A stretch of DNA of 64,000 bases, taken from contig NZ_FNHN01000002.1 in assembly GCF_900103525.1 (NCBI RefSeq), positions 522,204 to 586,203 on the forward strand. Reading direction: 5' to 3'. Positions 37,077 to 46,004 of the stretch are shown here, one piece after another. The notes beneath the pieces were generated by a model. That model was not told the origin of the DNA and made no database searches. It worked only from the letters and a program-made list of their open reading frames with translations. Each line of letters begins with the position of its first letter. Position 1 is the stretch's first letter. Position numbers and translations under genes: made by a program. This DNA comes from Bacillus sp. OK048 (GTDB taxonomy: Bacteria > Bacillota > Bacilli > Bacillales > Cytobacillaceae).

Positions 37077-39497
37077 TTAGTTTGCAACAATATTCACTAG
37101 TTTACCAGGAACCGTAATGACTTTGCGAATCGTTTTTCCTTCGATTTGTTCCTTGACCCGATCATCATCCATCGCAATTCCTTCTAAAGCTTCTTTGCTG
37201 GCGCCTGTAGGAACAAGTAATTTAGTCTTTACCTTCCCATTCACTTGAATCACAATTTCAACTTCGTCATCCACTAATTTCGCTTCATCATAAGCTGGCC
37301 ATGTTTCATAAGAAATGGTTGTACCTGCATGGCCGAGCTTCTCCCAAAGTTCCTCTGCAACATGTGGTGCAACAGGAGCAAGCATCTTCACAAATCCTTC
37401 CATAAAATGCTTTGGAAGAACAGTTGCTTTATAAGCTTCATTAATAAACACCATCATTTGTGAAATAGCGGTATTAAATCTCAAGCCCTCGTAATCCTCT
37501 GTTACCTTTTTCACTGTTTGGTGATAGACCTTTTCTAAATTTGACGCTTCTTCAGTTTCTTGAATTTTTGGATTTAATTCTCCATTATCTTCAACCAGTA
37601 AACGCCAGATACGATCTAAGAAACGACGAGATCCGTCTAGGCCATTAGTTGACCAAGCAATCGAAGCGTCTAGTGGACCCATAAACATTTCATATAAACG
37701 AAGTGTGTCGGCACCATGGCTGTCAACAATAACATCAGGATTGACAACATTTCCTTTTGATTTACTCATTTTTTCGTTGTTCTCACCTAAGATCATTCCC
37801 TGGTTGAAAAGCTTTTGGAAAGGCTCTTTCGTGTGAACAACCCCGATATCATATAAAACCTTATGCCAGAAACGAGCGTATAGTAAGTGAAGAACCGCAT
37901 GCTCTGCACCACCAATGTAGACATCAACTGGAAGCCAGTGCTTTAATTTTTCCGGTGAAGCAAGCGCTTGGTCATTTTCTGGATCAATATAGCGTAAATA
38001 ATACCAGCAGCTTCCGGCCCATTGAGGCATGGTATTGGTTTCACGTCGCCCCTTCTTGCCTGTTTCTGGATCAACTATATTTACCCAGTCATCGATCACC
38101 GCAAGGGGTGATTCTCCCGTTCCCGAAGGTTTGATGTTCTTTGTTTTCGGTAAAGTTAATGGCAGTTGGTCTTCAGGAACTGCTGTCATCGTGCCATCTT
38201 CCCAATGGATAATTGGAATTGGCTCACCCCAATAACGCTGACGGCTGAACAACCAATCGCGTAGACGGAATGTTACCTTTTTCGTCCCAATTTCCTTCTC
38301 TTCCAACCAAGCTATCATCTTTGTGATTGCTTCCTCTTTATTTAAGCCATTTAAGAATCCAGAATTGATGTGTTCACCATCACCTGTATAGGCTTCCGTT
38401 TCAACATCACCGCCTGCAACCACAGGAATAATTGGAAGGTCAAATTGTTTCGCAAACTCATAGTCACGCTCATCATGTGCAGGCACCGCCATGATCGCAC
38501 CAGTACCGTAACTTACTAACACATAATCAGCAATCCAGATTGGCATTTTTTCACCGTTTACTGGATTAATTGCATAAGCACCAGTAAATACGCCCGTCTT
38601 TTCCTTCGCTAAGTCCGTACGCTCAAGATCACTCTTCGTTTTGACTTTGTCTAAATAAGTATCCACCGCTGCACGCTGCTCGGCTGTGGTAATTTTATTC
38701 ACAAAAGAATGCTCTGGTGCCAGAACTGCATACGTTGCACCAAATAGGGTATCAGGACGAGTCGTAAATACGGTAAATGTTTCATCATGTCCATCAATAG
38801 CAAACGTAACTTCAGCTCCCTCTGAACGACCAATCCAGTTACGCTGCATTTCTTTAAGGCTCTCCGGCCAATCAAGCTCTTCTAGGTCCTCAAGTAAACG
38901 GTCACCATAAGCCGTAATTTTCAACATCCACTGCTTCATTGGTCTGCGTTCAACCGGATGTCCTCCACGTTCACTCTTCCCATCAATAACTTCTTCATTT
39001 GCCAATACGGTGCCAAGTGCCGGGCACCAGTTTACAGCAACTTCATCAATATAAGCTAGACCCTTCTCCCATAGCTTTAAGAAGATCCATTGTGTCCACT
39101 TATAGTATTCTGGGTCCGTTGTATTTACTTCGCGATCCCAGTCGTAAGAAAAACCTAATGCTTTAATTTGTCTCCGGAACGTGTTAATATTTTTCTCTGT
39201 GAATTCTGCAGGGTCGTTCCCAGTATCCAATGCATATTGTTCTGCCGGTAAACCGAAAGCATCCCAGCCCATCGGATGTAAGACATTGTATCCCTGCATT
39301 CTTTTTAAACGTGCAAGAATGTCCGTAGCTGTATATCCTTCAGGGTGCCCAACATGCAGACCAGCCCCAGATGGATAAGGAAACATATCTAATGCGTAGA
39401 ATTTTGGTTTATCATATTCTTCACCCGTTTTAAATGTCTTTTCTTCTTCCCATTTCTTTTGCCACTTCTTCTCGATATGCTGATGATCGAAACTCAT
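37077..39497 (-). CDS. leuS: Leucyl-tRNA synthetase LeuS
   Basis: LeuRS (806 aa) is a class I synthetase. Visible parts are the HIGH-type motif LHVGHPEGY near residue 47, the CP1 editing domain with [13 protein letters not shown] and [15 protein letters not shown], and the KMSKS loop [10 protein letters not shown] near residue 575. AGGAGG precedes the ATG. Expression should be controlled by the T-box leader at 39521-39775. Confidence 0.97.
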   Translation of the reverse strand: MSFDHQHIEKKWQKKWEEEKTFKTGEEYDKPKFYALDMFPYPSGAGLHVGHPEGYTATDILARLKRMQGYNVLHPMGWDAFGLPAEQYALDTGNDPAEFTEKNINTFRRQIKALGFSYDWDREVNTTDPEYYKWTQWIFLKLWEKGLAYIDEVAVNWCPALGTVLANEEVIDGKSERGGHPVERRPMKQWMLKITAYGDRLLEDLEELDWPESLKEMQRNWIGRSEGAEVTFAIDGHDETFTVFTTRPDTLFGATYAVLAPEHSFVNKITTAEQRAAVDTYLDKVKTKSDLERTDLAKEKTGVFTGAYAINPVNGEKMPIWIADYVLVSYGTGAIMAVPAHDERDYEFAKQFDLPIIPVVAGGDVETEAYTGDGEHINSGFLNGLNKEEAITKMIAWLEEKEIGTKKVTFRLRDWLFSRQRYWGEPIPIIHWEDGTMTAVPEDQLPLTLPKTKNIKPSGTGESPLAVIDDWVNIVDPETGKKGRRETNTMPQWAGSCWYYLRYIDPENDQALASPEKLKHWLPVDVYIGGAEHAVLHLLYARFWHKVLYDIGVVHTKEPFQKLFNQGMILGENNEKMSKSKGNVVNPDVIVDSHGADTLRLYEMFMGPLDASIAWSTNGLDGSRRFLDRIWRLLVEDNGELNPKIQETEEASNLEKVYHQTVKKVTEDYEGLRFNTAISQMMVFINEAYKATVLPKHFMEGFVKMLAPVAPHVAEELWEKLGHAGTTISYETWPAYDEAKLVDDEVEIVIQVNGKVKTKLLVPTGASKEALEGIAMDDDRVKEQIEGKTIRKVITVPGKLVNIVAN

Positions 39498-39520
39498 AAG
39501 TGCTGCCTCCTAAAAAAAAT

Positions 39521-39775
39521 TAAAAAAACCCCTCATCCCAAAAGGGACGAGAGGATTGTCTATGTATCTTCCCGCGGTACCACCCACATTAGTGTTGTTA
39601 ACACTCGCTTCATTCACCTTAACGCGGCAAACGGCAAACATTACTACTTCGTTCATGTCTGCAACTCATAGGCGAGTTCATGATGTACCTGGTTGACTTC
39701 CACCAGCCGTCAACTCTCTAAAACAGGTATAAATCACTACTATTCCTAATCAAGGTTATTAAATATAAAAGTATT
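39521..39775 (-). ncRNA. T-box riboswitch leader of leuS (specifier CTC)
   Basis: The minus strand holds the conserved T-box sequence AATGTGGGTGGTACCGCGG (39590-39572). It is followed by a terminator, CCTCTCGTCCC/GGGATGAGGGG with a T-run (39554-39522). Stem I with an AGAGAG/GNUG-type region lies upstream, and GAACTCGCC presents CTC (39676-39674) as the leucine specifier. Uncharged leucine tRNA should stabilise the antiterminator. Confidence 0.93.
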
Positions 39776-39781
39776 ACGGTT

Positions 39782-39810
39782 ATTGTATTAAATTTCCCTG
39801 CAGGATGCAA
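39782..39810 (-). promoter_or_regulatory. Sigma-A promoter of the leuS T-box transcript
   Basis: On the minus strand TTGCAT (39805-39810) and TACAAT (39782-39787) are spaced by 17 bp, directly upstream of the T-box leader. Confidence 0.7.
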
Positions 39811-39865
39811 GTAACAATCACATAAAACAGTTTGACCTTAAGGAATATTTTTTAAACATAAACAT

Positions 39866-39890
39866 ACCGGCTTCCAAGTAGGAAGCCGGT
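39866..39890. terminator. Hairpin downstream of the MFS gene
   Basis: ACCGGCTTCC pairs with GGAAGCCGGT over a 5-nt loop; the following minus-strand sequence is only moderately T-rich (ATGTTTATGTTT). Confidence 0.65.
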
Positions 39891-39900
39891 TGAATAAAAG

Positions 39901-41088
39901 CTAGGTTAGGTTTACATTAAATTGCTTTTCTTTTTTCAAGATACGGTCATAAACCAACGTGGTTAGGATTGCAATAACGAACAAGGCTATTAACACGAAG
40001 AATAGGATGGACATACTATAAAGATCAACAAGTATTCCTCCTAATAATGGACCAATCATTCTACCTCCGGTTGCGGTACTATTAACGATTCCTTGATAAA
40101 ACCCTTCGCGCCCTTTTGGTGCTAATTCAAAGGCGATTGTTGGGACTGCCGGCCAAATAAACATTTCCCCAATGGTTAAAATAATCATCGCTACTAGAAA
40201 TCCTGAAAATGCGGCTGCATTTCCTGCTATAAGGAAAGAAATAATAAAAATAGCAATCCCGATGAGAATTTGTATCTTAAGTGTGGTAGCAAGACGCTTA
40301 AGCACGACATTTAATAATGGCTGACCTAGAACGATTAATGCACCGTTCATCGTCCATAATAGGCTGTATTGCGATAATGATATACTAATTTCCTGTGTAT
40401 AAGAAGCAATCGTTGTCATCCATTGAACATAACCAACCCAACATAGCAGGTAACCTGAACATAAAATCAATAATGCATAGAGATTTTTTCTATTCTTTAC
40501 AAATGCTGCATCCTGAACGCTATTCGCTTGTTTAGCTGGATCAATTGAAATCCCTTTATAGCCAAAAACAGCAATTAGTAAAAAGATAATATACATAACG
40601 GTGTTAGCAAGAAAGATTAATTCAAATGAGTAATCGGCGAGAATACCGCCAAGTGCGGCTCCGACTGCTACTCCAAGGTTTTGCGCAATATAAACGGCGT
40701 TAAAGGCCTTACGTCCGCCTTCCTTCCAAACCATTCCTGCCATCGCATACATGGCTGGGAAAGTGACTCCACTTCCAAAACCAACGATGGTTAAGAAGAC
40801 AATATATTCTGGCCAGCCATGCCAGAAAGTTAACCCGATAAGAGCTGCAAGCGATATACCAATTCCTAGAAGACTAGATTTGTAGCCGCCGATTTTATCA
40901 AAGAGGCTGCCTCCATAAAGATTTCCAATGACGCTCGCAGCGGAGTTTAGCATTAAAACAACCCCGGCCATCGATAATGACTTACCTAAATGATCGTGAA
41001 TATAAATTGTATTTAATGGCCATAAAAAGGAATTGCCTGTTACATTCACTGCCATCCCAATAATTAACAGCCATAAGGCACGTGGCAT
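39901..41088 (-). CDS. MFS transporter, YttB-like
   Basis: A 395-aa major facilitator with about 12 helices. The loop 2-3 motif GGSLFDKIGGYKS and GPLLGGILVDLYS are typical of drug-exporter-type MFS proteins. Position upstream of leuS matches B. subtilis yttB. The substrate is unknown. AAAGGAG lies before the ATG. The gene ends at a symmetrical hairpin. Confidence 0.82.
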   Translation of the reverse strand: MPRALWLLIIGMAVNVTGNSFLWPLNTIYIHDHLGKSLSMAGVVLMLNSAASVIGNLYGGSLFDKIGGYKSSLLGIGISLAALIGLTFWHGWPEYIVFLTIVGFGSGVTFPAMYAMAGMVWKEGGRKAFNAVYIAQNLGVAVGAALGGILADYSFELIFLANTVMYIIFLLIAVFGYKGISIDPAKQANSVQDAAFVKNRKNLYALLILCSGYLLCWVGYVQWMTTIASYTQEISISLSQYSLLWTMNGALIVLGQPLLNVVLKRLATTLKIQILIGIAIFIISFLIAGNAAAFSGFLVAMIILTIGEMFIWPAVPTIAFELAPKGREGFYQGIVNSTATGGRMIGPLLGGILVDLYSMSILFFVLIALFVIAILTTLVYDRILKKEKQFNVNLT

Positions 41089-41184
41089 GAAAAACGCTCC
41101 TTTATCTATTACTTAATTCAAGTTCCAAAGGATATTGTAGTCTCATTCCCGTATCCGTGCAATGCCTTTCTTAATTGTTGTAAT

Positions 41185-41216
41185 AATAAAAAAAAGCCCT
41201 GTAATATGGGCTTTTT
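41185..41216 (-). terminator. Terminator of the 74-aa protein gene
   Basis: AAAAAGCCC and GGGCTTTTT (41191-41199 with 41208-41216) form a stem followed on the minus strand by a T-run. Confidence 0.8.
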
Positions 41217-41226
41217 GAACATTTAC

Positions 41227-41451
41227 TTACCGCTTTTTCTTTTTAGAATTATCTACTACAGTTTTGCCCTTATTAACAATGACCTTCTCAAAAAACAACT
41301 GCACTTGAATATGTTTTTCATCTACGTTTGTAACACTTGATACTTTCCCTTTGCGCCCTTTTATTACTACATCGTCACCAACTGAAGGTACATGCTTTAG
41401 AAGTTGAATTAAGAGTTGGTTTTTGTTTTCAAGAAAATGAACAACAAACAT
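41227..41451 (-). CDS. Small basic protein with a KOW-like segment
   Basis: A 74-aa protein (start MFVVHFLENKNQLL, ATG 6 nt after GGAGAG) with a central VPSVGDDVVIKGRKGKVSSVTNV that resembles a KOW-type beta-barrel turn, and a Lys-rich end KKKKR. It could bind nucleic acid or ribosomes, but I do not recognise the family. An ATG 19 codons upstream lacks a ribosome-binding site. The 51-bp tandem array lies directly upstream of it. Confidence 0.65.
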   Translation of the reverse strand: MFVVHFLENKNQLLIQLLKHVPSVGDDVVIKGRKGKVSSVTNVDEKHIQVQLFFEKVIVNKGKTVVDNSKKKKR

Positions 41452-41569
41452 TTTGGTCTCTCCATTCATATGGATTGGAATCTCAATATAAAATATTGTA
41501 ATATCCATGGTTTTAGACCAGGGGCGACGGTTAAATTCCGAAAAACTCCCTATTATTTTTTTCGTGCCA

Positions 41570-41962
41570 TCTCACTTGACCGAAAATTTCCTTTTTTGTT
41601 TTTTGGGGTAAGTGGCGGCTCCCCACTTGACCGAAAACTCTCTTTTTTTTTTGGAGCACATGGCGGCTCCCCACTTGATCGAAAACTCTCTTTTTTTTTT
41701 TTTTGTGCACATGGCGGCTCCCCACTTGACCGAAAACTCTCCTTTTTATTTTTTTGTGCACATGGCGGCTCCCCACTTGACCGAAAACTCTCCTTTTTGT
41801 TTTTTGGAGCACATGGCGGCTCCCCACTTGACCGAAAACTTTCCTTTTTATTTTTTGGTGCACATGGCGGCTCCCCACTTGACCGAAAACTCTCCTTTTT
41901 TTTTGGAGCACATGGCGGCTCCCCACTTGACCGAAAACTCTCTTTTTTGTTTTTTGGTAAAA
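41570..41962. repeat. 48/51-bp tandem repeat array (7 full units)
   Basis: Units begin with GGCGGCTCCCCACTTGA at 41614, 41662, 41713, 41764, 41815, 41866 and 41914. Intervals are 48, 51, 51, 51, 51 and 48 bp, all multiples of three. Degenerate half-units flank the array. Each unit has a constant part ending in CCGAAAACTCTC and a variable T-tract. Long reading frames stay open on both strands, but none has a convincing ribosome-binding site, so I treat it as non-coding. Confidence 0.9.
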
Positions 41963-42033
41963 TGGCGCCCGAAAGCTCCTCTTACACGCATACAAATTGA
42001 CACACGGCTCTACATTTGCCAAAATATACAGAA

Positions 42034-42068
42034 GAAAACACCGCTCTCACAGTGAAAGCAGTGTTTTC
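42034..42068 (-). terminator. Terminator of the nrf operon
   Basis: On the minus strand GAAAACACTGCT pairs with AGCGGTGTTTTC (one G-T pair), followed by TTCTTCTGTATATTTTG. Confidence 0.7.
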
Positions 42069-42144
42069 CATGGCCTTTATAGACTCTTTCTCATTCTTTC
42101 TTAATCCTTCTTAGCGGGACGATTAAGTAAATTGATGAAAGGGT

Positions 42145-43596
42145 TTATTTTTTTGCTACTGGCTGCTGTGCAGGGAAGTAGCTGTTAATAGCATGATCCT
42201 TTTTCTTATCATTTACAGTTTCAGCTTGTACCGCTGTTTTCGCTTTTTCAATCTCGGAATTAAGCTCTTCAATGCTCACACCTATTTTCACTAACTCTTC
42301 TGTTGCAAGGCGAATGGCATTATTAGATTGTACAACTGACTCTCTTAATGAATCCATTGAACCTTGTGGGTTATGGAAGCCTGAAGAGTTTTCAGCTGCA
42401 ACAATATCCCAGAACCATTGACCCTTACGGACAAATTCTTGAGCCTGCTTGATTTTGTCTGGGCTGACTCCAGATGTAATCATCTTATTAATATAATAGT
42501 GAGCAGATGTTGATATATCCTGCGCTTCATGTAATGCACTTACATTGGCATCTTGGATTTCGATGACCCGGTCTTTTAATTTGTCTAAATCACGGTCACC
42601 ATGGCATTGCCCACATGATGTATCCATTGTTTTAAGTGGTGAAGTCCAATAGTGTGAAGTAATCTTTCTCTTACCATCGACACGCTCATATGGCATATGA
42701 CAATCAGCACAAGACACATTTGCTTTACCATGTGTGCCGCTAGCATGTGTTTCAAATTCAGGGTGCTGTGCTTTTAACATTGGTGCACCAGAAATATTGT
42801 GAACCCAGTCCTTTTCAAAGCCATTTTCTTTGGCAATTGTATTATAATATTCATACATATCATCTGGTTTGAAGCCATTATCCCATGGGAAGGTTACTTC
42901 GCTGTTACTAGCTGCAAAGTGATACTCAACATGGCACTGTCCGCAAACATAACTGCGCATATCGTTTTTCGTTGGGTTTGAAGTATCAACACCTTTTGCT
43001 TCTAGAGCTTTGTAAAAGCTTGGGCGGGTAACGCGTAAATCCATTGTTTCAGGATCATGACAGTCAGAACAACCGATTGGCGAATGTCCCATTGCTTCCC
43101 CTTTTGGCCAAATTACAGAATTAAAATTGGCACCCCAGTACTCGTCACCCATTTCTTCAATCATTTGCGGAACGGCAGTTGACTTACACGTATAACAAGA
43201 ACCCACTGACTTATCAGTAATACGTTTTACATTCTTGATATCTTCGAGTGCATAAACATGTCCACGTTCTTCATTATATTCTGTCGCAAACCCATAACCA
43301 TTGAAAAGAACTGGAAGTAAAGGCTCTTTATCTGGATCATACTTACTACGTTTCACTGAACCTCCGTATTTTGTATCTTCCATCTTCTCATTCTTCATAT
43401 AGCTATTATATTGAAGCGGAAATAATTCTTTAAATGCTTCATTGCTTATTTCATCCTTAGAAAGGCCTGTTGTCCCCTTCGCTTCCTTAGCACTTGCTGT
43501 TTTACCGCCTGCATCCTCACTGGAATTGCTGCAGCCAGTAATGACGAGTACAAATACTAATAGAAGGAGGTATGCCCCATAACGGAACCTATTCAT
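42145..43596 (-). CDS. nrfA: Ammonia-forming cytochrome c nitrite reductase NrfA
   Basis: NrfA (483 aa) reduces nitrite to ammonium with six electrons outside the membrane. It has a lipoprotein signal (LVFVLVITGC), so it is probably anchored on the outer face, as expected for a Gram-positive. Five haem sites are visible: the catalytic CYTCK with lysine ligand (about residues 134-138), then CSDCH, CGQCH, CADCH and CGQCH. It begins 2 bp after nrfH ends; NrfH supplies electrons from menaquinol. Confidence 0.97.
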   Translation of the reverse strand: MNRFRYGAYLLLLVFVLVITGCSNSSEDAGGKTASAKEAKGTTGLSKDEISNEAFKELFPLQYNSYMKNEKMEDTKYGGSVKRSKYDPDKEPLLPVLFNGYGFATEYNEERGHVYALEDIKNVKRITDKSVGSCYTCKSTAVPQMIEEMGDEYWGANFNSVIWPKGEAMGHSPIGCSDCHDPETMDLRVTRPSFYKALEAKGVDTSNPTKNDMRSYVCGQCHVEYHFAASNSEVTFPWDNGFKPDDMYEYYNTIAKENGFEKDWVHNISGAPMLKAQHPEFETHASGTHGKANVSCADCHMPYERVDGKRKITSHYWTSPLKTMDTSCGQCHGDRDLDKLKDRVIEIQDANVSALHEAQDISTSAHYYINKMITSGVSPDKIKQAQEFVRKGQWFWDIVAAENSSGFHNPQGSMDSLRESVVQSNNAIRLATEELVKIGVSIEELNSEIEKAKTAVQAETVNDKKKDHAINSYFPAQQPVAKK

Positions 43597-43598
43597 TC

Positions 43599-44123
43599 TT
43601 AAAATCCTCCCTTATTTTTTAATAATTCGCCAGACTTTGGTGCCTGGTCAAAGGTATCATCCTTAAAATCTTTTCCATGTGGTACTGTCTGATGACATGA
43701 CATACAGTTGTCTTTCGCATCATGTGAGACATTACTAATCGTACTCTTATGACAATCAGCACAGTTTTGATTAATGACCCTCATTGTGCGCGTCGTCGCA
43801 TAAATTCGATCCGGAATGTCTTCAGTACCTAAGGTGTTATAATAGATATGTGTCATCCCAGCGCGGCCTTTAAAAAATAATTTTCCAGCCTCACTCTCAT
43901 GAGGTAAATGGCAGTCGTTACACTGCAATTCTGCATGAGTAGAATCCACAAATGACGTATAAACCGACTTCATTGTATGGCAGTTTTGACAAAACCCTGG
44001 TGAATCTAAGTAAGCCATTGTTTTAACTGTGCCAAAGGAAAAGAGTACACCTGCTATCAGTGCCCCTAAAAGTAATACCCTTTTATCAATAGACCACAAT
44101 TTTTTGAACCCTTTTTTTAACAT
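43599..44123 (-). CDS. nrfH: Cytochrome c nitrite reductase small subunit NrfH
   Basis: A 174-aa NapC/NirT-family quinol dehydrogenase with one N-terminal membrane helix (RVLLLGALIAGVLFSFGTV) and four haem motifs: CQNCH, CNDCH, CADCH and CMSCH. It passes electrons from menaquinol to NrfA. I use the ATG at 44123, close to GGAGGTG, rather than an ATG five codons upstream that overlaps that site. It lies between the membrane-anchored protein gene and nrfA in one operon. Confidence 0.96.
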   Translation of the reverse strand: MLKKGFKKLWSIDKRVLLLGALIAGVLFSFGTVKTMAYLDSPGFCQNCHTMKSVYTSFVDSTHAELQCNDCHLPHESEAGKLFFKGRAGMTHIYYNTLGTEDIPDRIYATTRTMRVINQNCADCHKSTISNVSHDAKDNCMSCHQTVPHGKDFKDDTFDQAPKSGELLKNKGGF

Positions 44124-44222
44124 CCTTTCACCTCCCATATTATTTAGATCAATCTCTCTCTAGTTATTTATTGAATAAAGTACAAGTTGCACTCTATTGC
44201 CACAAGGAATGGTCTTACATTG

Positions 44223-45041
44223 TTAGTTCTTTTTTCGGTTTCTTTTTAGGAACAAAGTAAAGGCACCTGCAAAAAGTAATCCTGCTCCACTGACTGCTGC
44301 GATAGAAAGAATACTAGAGCCTTTTTTACTATCTACTTTTTCAACTGGCTGTTGTTCTTGCTTCTCCATCAGCTCAATCGTAGTTTTTGTTTCAGCTCGT
44401 TCATAAGAAAGTTCGAAACTTTTCTCTTCTCCAGCTTTCAATCCTTGGAAGTTATAGGAATATACGCCTTCTTCATCCGCATGTGTTTTTTTCTTTTCAG
44501 GTACAGGATTAAGTTCTATGTTTTTTGCTTGGAGGGGCTGAATGAATGAAACATTGAATAAGCCAACATCCGTGAAGCTCTTATATTGAAATTCAACTGA
44601 CTTCTTTTCATTTTCAACTTTGATCGTATCTGTATAAAATTCGACAACGAATTTATAAACATCATTTGGCTGAATTTCTTCACTTGTTATCCAGGAAATG
44701 GTTCCTTTTTCTTGATCGATTGTATATTCAATTTCATACACATTCGATAAGTCACTGGAATAATCCGCAACATAGCCAATTCGAAAGTTTTTATCCCCCA
44801 TAGGCAGCGGTAATTCTATTTGCCCTCTTTGCGGCTGTTCTGATTGATTAAGCATGGAACCTTGGTAACCAATTAATAATGGCGGATGTTCTTTGTTCAC
44901 ATCATTTGGATGGTAAGTAAATTCTGGCATGACTTTTATGGAAAGTTCCTGCATTTTCAGGATGTTTTCATTTTCTTCTGCTGTCGTTATTGCAGGGTTT
45001 AATAGGAGCAGTAAACAAAAGATAAAACTTAATCTCTCCAT
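44223..45041 (-). CDS. Uncharacterised exported, C-terminally anchored protein of the nrf operon
   Basis: A 272-aa protein with an N-terminal signal (residues 4-20), a beta-rich extracytoplasmic domain, and a C-terminal helix (SILSIAAVSGAGLLFAGAFTLFL) followed by KRNRKKN, which orients it outward with a cytoplasmic tail. It has no CxxCH, so it carries no c-type haem, and only one cysteine (in the signal). AGGAAG precedes the ATG at 45041. It is the first gene of the FNR-controlled transcript with nrfH and nrfA; a role in assembling or anchoring the nitrite reductase, or in haem or copper delivery, is only an inference. Confidence 0.8.
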   Translation of the reverse strand: MERLSFIFCLLLLLNPAITTAEENENILKMQELSIKVMPEFTYHPNDVNKEHPPLLIGYQGSMLNQSEQPQRGQIELPLPMGDKNFRIGYVADYSSDLSNVYEIEYTIDQEKGTISWITSEEIQPNDVYKFVVEFYTDTIKVENEKKSVEFQYKSFTDVGLFNVSFIQPLQAKNIELNPVPEKKKTHADEEGVYSYNFQGLKAGEEKSFELSYERAETKTTIELMEKQEQQPVEKVDSKKGSSILSIAAVSGAGLLFAGAFTLFLKRNRKKN

Positions 45042-45061
45042 CGTCTTACTTCCTTTCAAAT

Positions 45062-45099
45062 TTTGTATTTATTGTGAACTCATTCACAATAAATACAAA
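45062..45099. promoter_or_regulatory. 17-bp perfect palindrome containing an FNR/CRP-type box
   Basis: TTTGTATTTATTGTGAA (45062-45078) is inverted exactly at 45083-45099, with a CTCA loop. Its core TGTGA-N6-TCACA (45073-45088) fits the B. subtilis FNR consensus. It lies 21-58 bp upstream of the 272-aa protein's start codon, within the likely 5' untranslated region, so it may act as an RNA hairpin as well as, or instead of, an operator. Confidence 0.7.
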
Positions 45100-45190
45100 A
45101 AAAATTATTTTATTATCAAGGTCTGTGTTTTATTTAGTAATGATTGCTGAAATTCATATTTTATTTATCCCATGTTAGCCCAGCTCATTC

Positions 45191-45206
45191 TGTGACCAAC
45201 ATCACA
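45191..45206. promoter_or_regulatory. FNR-type activator box of the nrf operon
   Basis: TGTGACCAACATCACA is a perfect TGTGA-N6-TCACA site. On the minus strand a TAAATA -10-like element at 45162-45167 would give a start near 45156, placing the box centre at about -42, the class II activator position used by FNR in Bacillus. Confidence 0.72.
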
Positions 45207-45285
45207 AATAGTAATATAGTTATTTCTAATTTGTGAACTGGAATTTTACCTTATTTTCACTGTGTTTTTAGGGTTTTTGGCATAT

Positions 45286-45311
45286 AAAAAACCTTCAACC
45301 AAAGTTGAAGG
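45286..45311 (-). terminator. Terminator of ytzC and the 59-aa gene
   Basis: On the minus strand CCTTCAAC and GTTGAAGG form a hairpin with a CTTTGGTT-type loop region, followed by TTTTTTATATG. Confidence 0.8.
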
Positions 45312-45324
45312 CTTTTTAGCTTTA

Positions 45325-45504
45325 TTAAGATGATTGATTTTTTTCTTGGTGAAACTTCGACTTCACCGGTTGTCCACCTGATTTTTCGTAGTTCTTTTTC
45401 GATTGCTTAACAAGATCAACATCCTGACCAAGCTCAAGATCTTGATTGTTAACACCATTTCTTGTTTTTTGTTCTGGGTTATTTTGCTTTGAACGTTTTT
45501 TCAA
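45325..45504 (-). CDS. Small hydrophilic protein, 59 aa, coupled to ytzC
   Basis: An unrecognised protein, MKKRSKQNNPEQKTRNG..., rich in Lys, Gln and Asn and without hydrophobic segments, which resembles spore-type small proteins in composition only. Its TTG start (45502-45504) overlaps the ytzC stop as TTGA, with GGGAGG 10 nt upstream inside the ytzC coding end, so translation is probably coupled. The TAA at 45325 is followed by a terminator. I read it directly from the sequence. Confidence 0.72.
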   Translation of the reverse strand: MKKRSKQNNPEQKTRNGVNNQDLELGQDVDLVKQSKKNYEKSGGQPVKSKFHQEKNQSS

Positions 45505-45788
45505 GATAGGCTACCTCCCGTATAAGTCTGTCCTTCTAAAATCAATGTATTTTGAAGCTGCTGAATTTGCAGTCTCATACGGTGAAGTTGGTCCCGCTGC
45601 TGGGAATTTGCGCTATGGGCCATCTTTGCTATATCTTGATAGGTTTGTTCAAGATCCTGTAAGGCCTTCGTATAGTCATCATTGTTATATTGCTCTTGAA
45701 GGCTGCTTTCTTCAAATTGTTCTTTCGCATAGCGAATTGTATCCTCACACTGCTGCATTAATGCGTCCATTGAAGCACGTGTAGCCAT
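45501..45788 (-). CDS. ytzC: YtzC, DUF2524 family protein
   Basis: A 95-aa helical protein beginning MATRASMDALMQQCEDTIRYAKEQ and containing SQQRDQLHRMRLQIQQLQNTLIL, which matches B. subtilis YtzC (DUF2524). It looks like a coiled-coil bundle; function unknown. Its ATG lies just after GGGGTCC, a weak site. It is the first gene of a two-gene transcript with the 59-aa protein and is divergent from ytqA. Confidence 0.85.
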   Translation of the reverse strand: MATRASMDALMQQCEDTIRYAKEQFEESSLQEQYNNDDYTKALQDLEQTYQDIAKMAHSANSQQRDQLHRMRLQIQQLQNTLILEGQTYTGGSLS

Positions 45789-46004
45789 TTAAGGACCCCC
45801 TTTTTTTTGGTAACACACTTCAACACTTGTTTCGTTCTGCTTTCCTTTTTTGAAGCAAAGTGCTTCATGTCTTATTTTGTGCTCTCTCCTTTTTCCTATT
45901 ACATCAAACGATTGATAATTACTGGTAAACAATTCAGTTGGATATGCCTTTATTTTCATGTTAAAATTTACTTTATGTTCAAAAATATAAAGGAGGTTTC
46001 TGAA

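Noticed and set aside
41531..42022. 163-aa basic repeat protein on the minus strand and 147/194-aa frames on the plus strand
   Set aside because: All are produced by the tandem array. None has a good ribosome-binding site, the minus-strand frame begins at a weak TTG, and the sequence is low-complexity.
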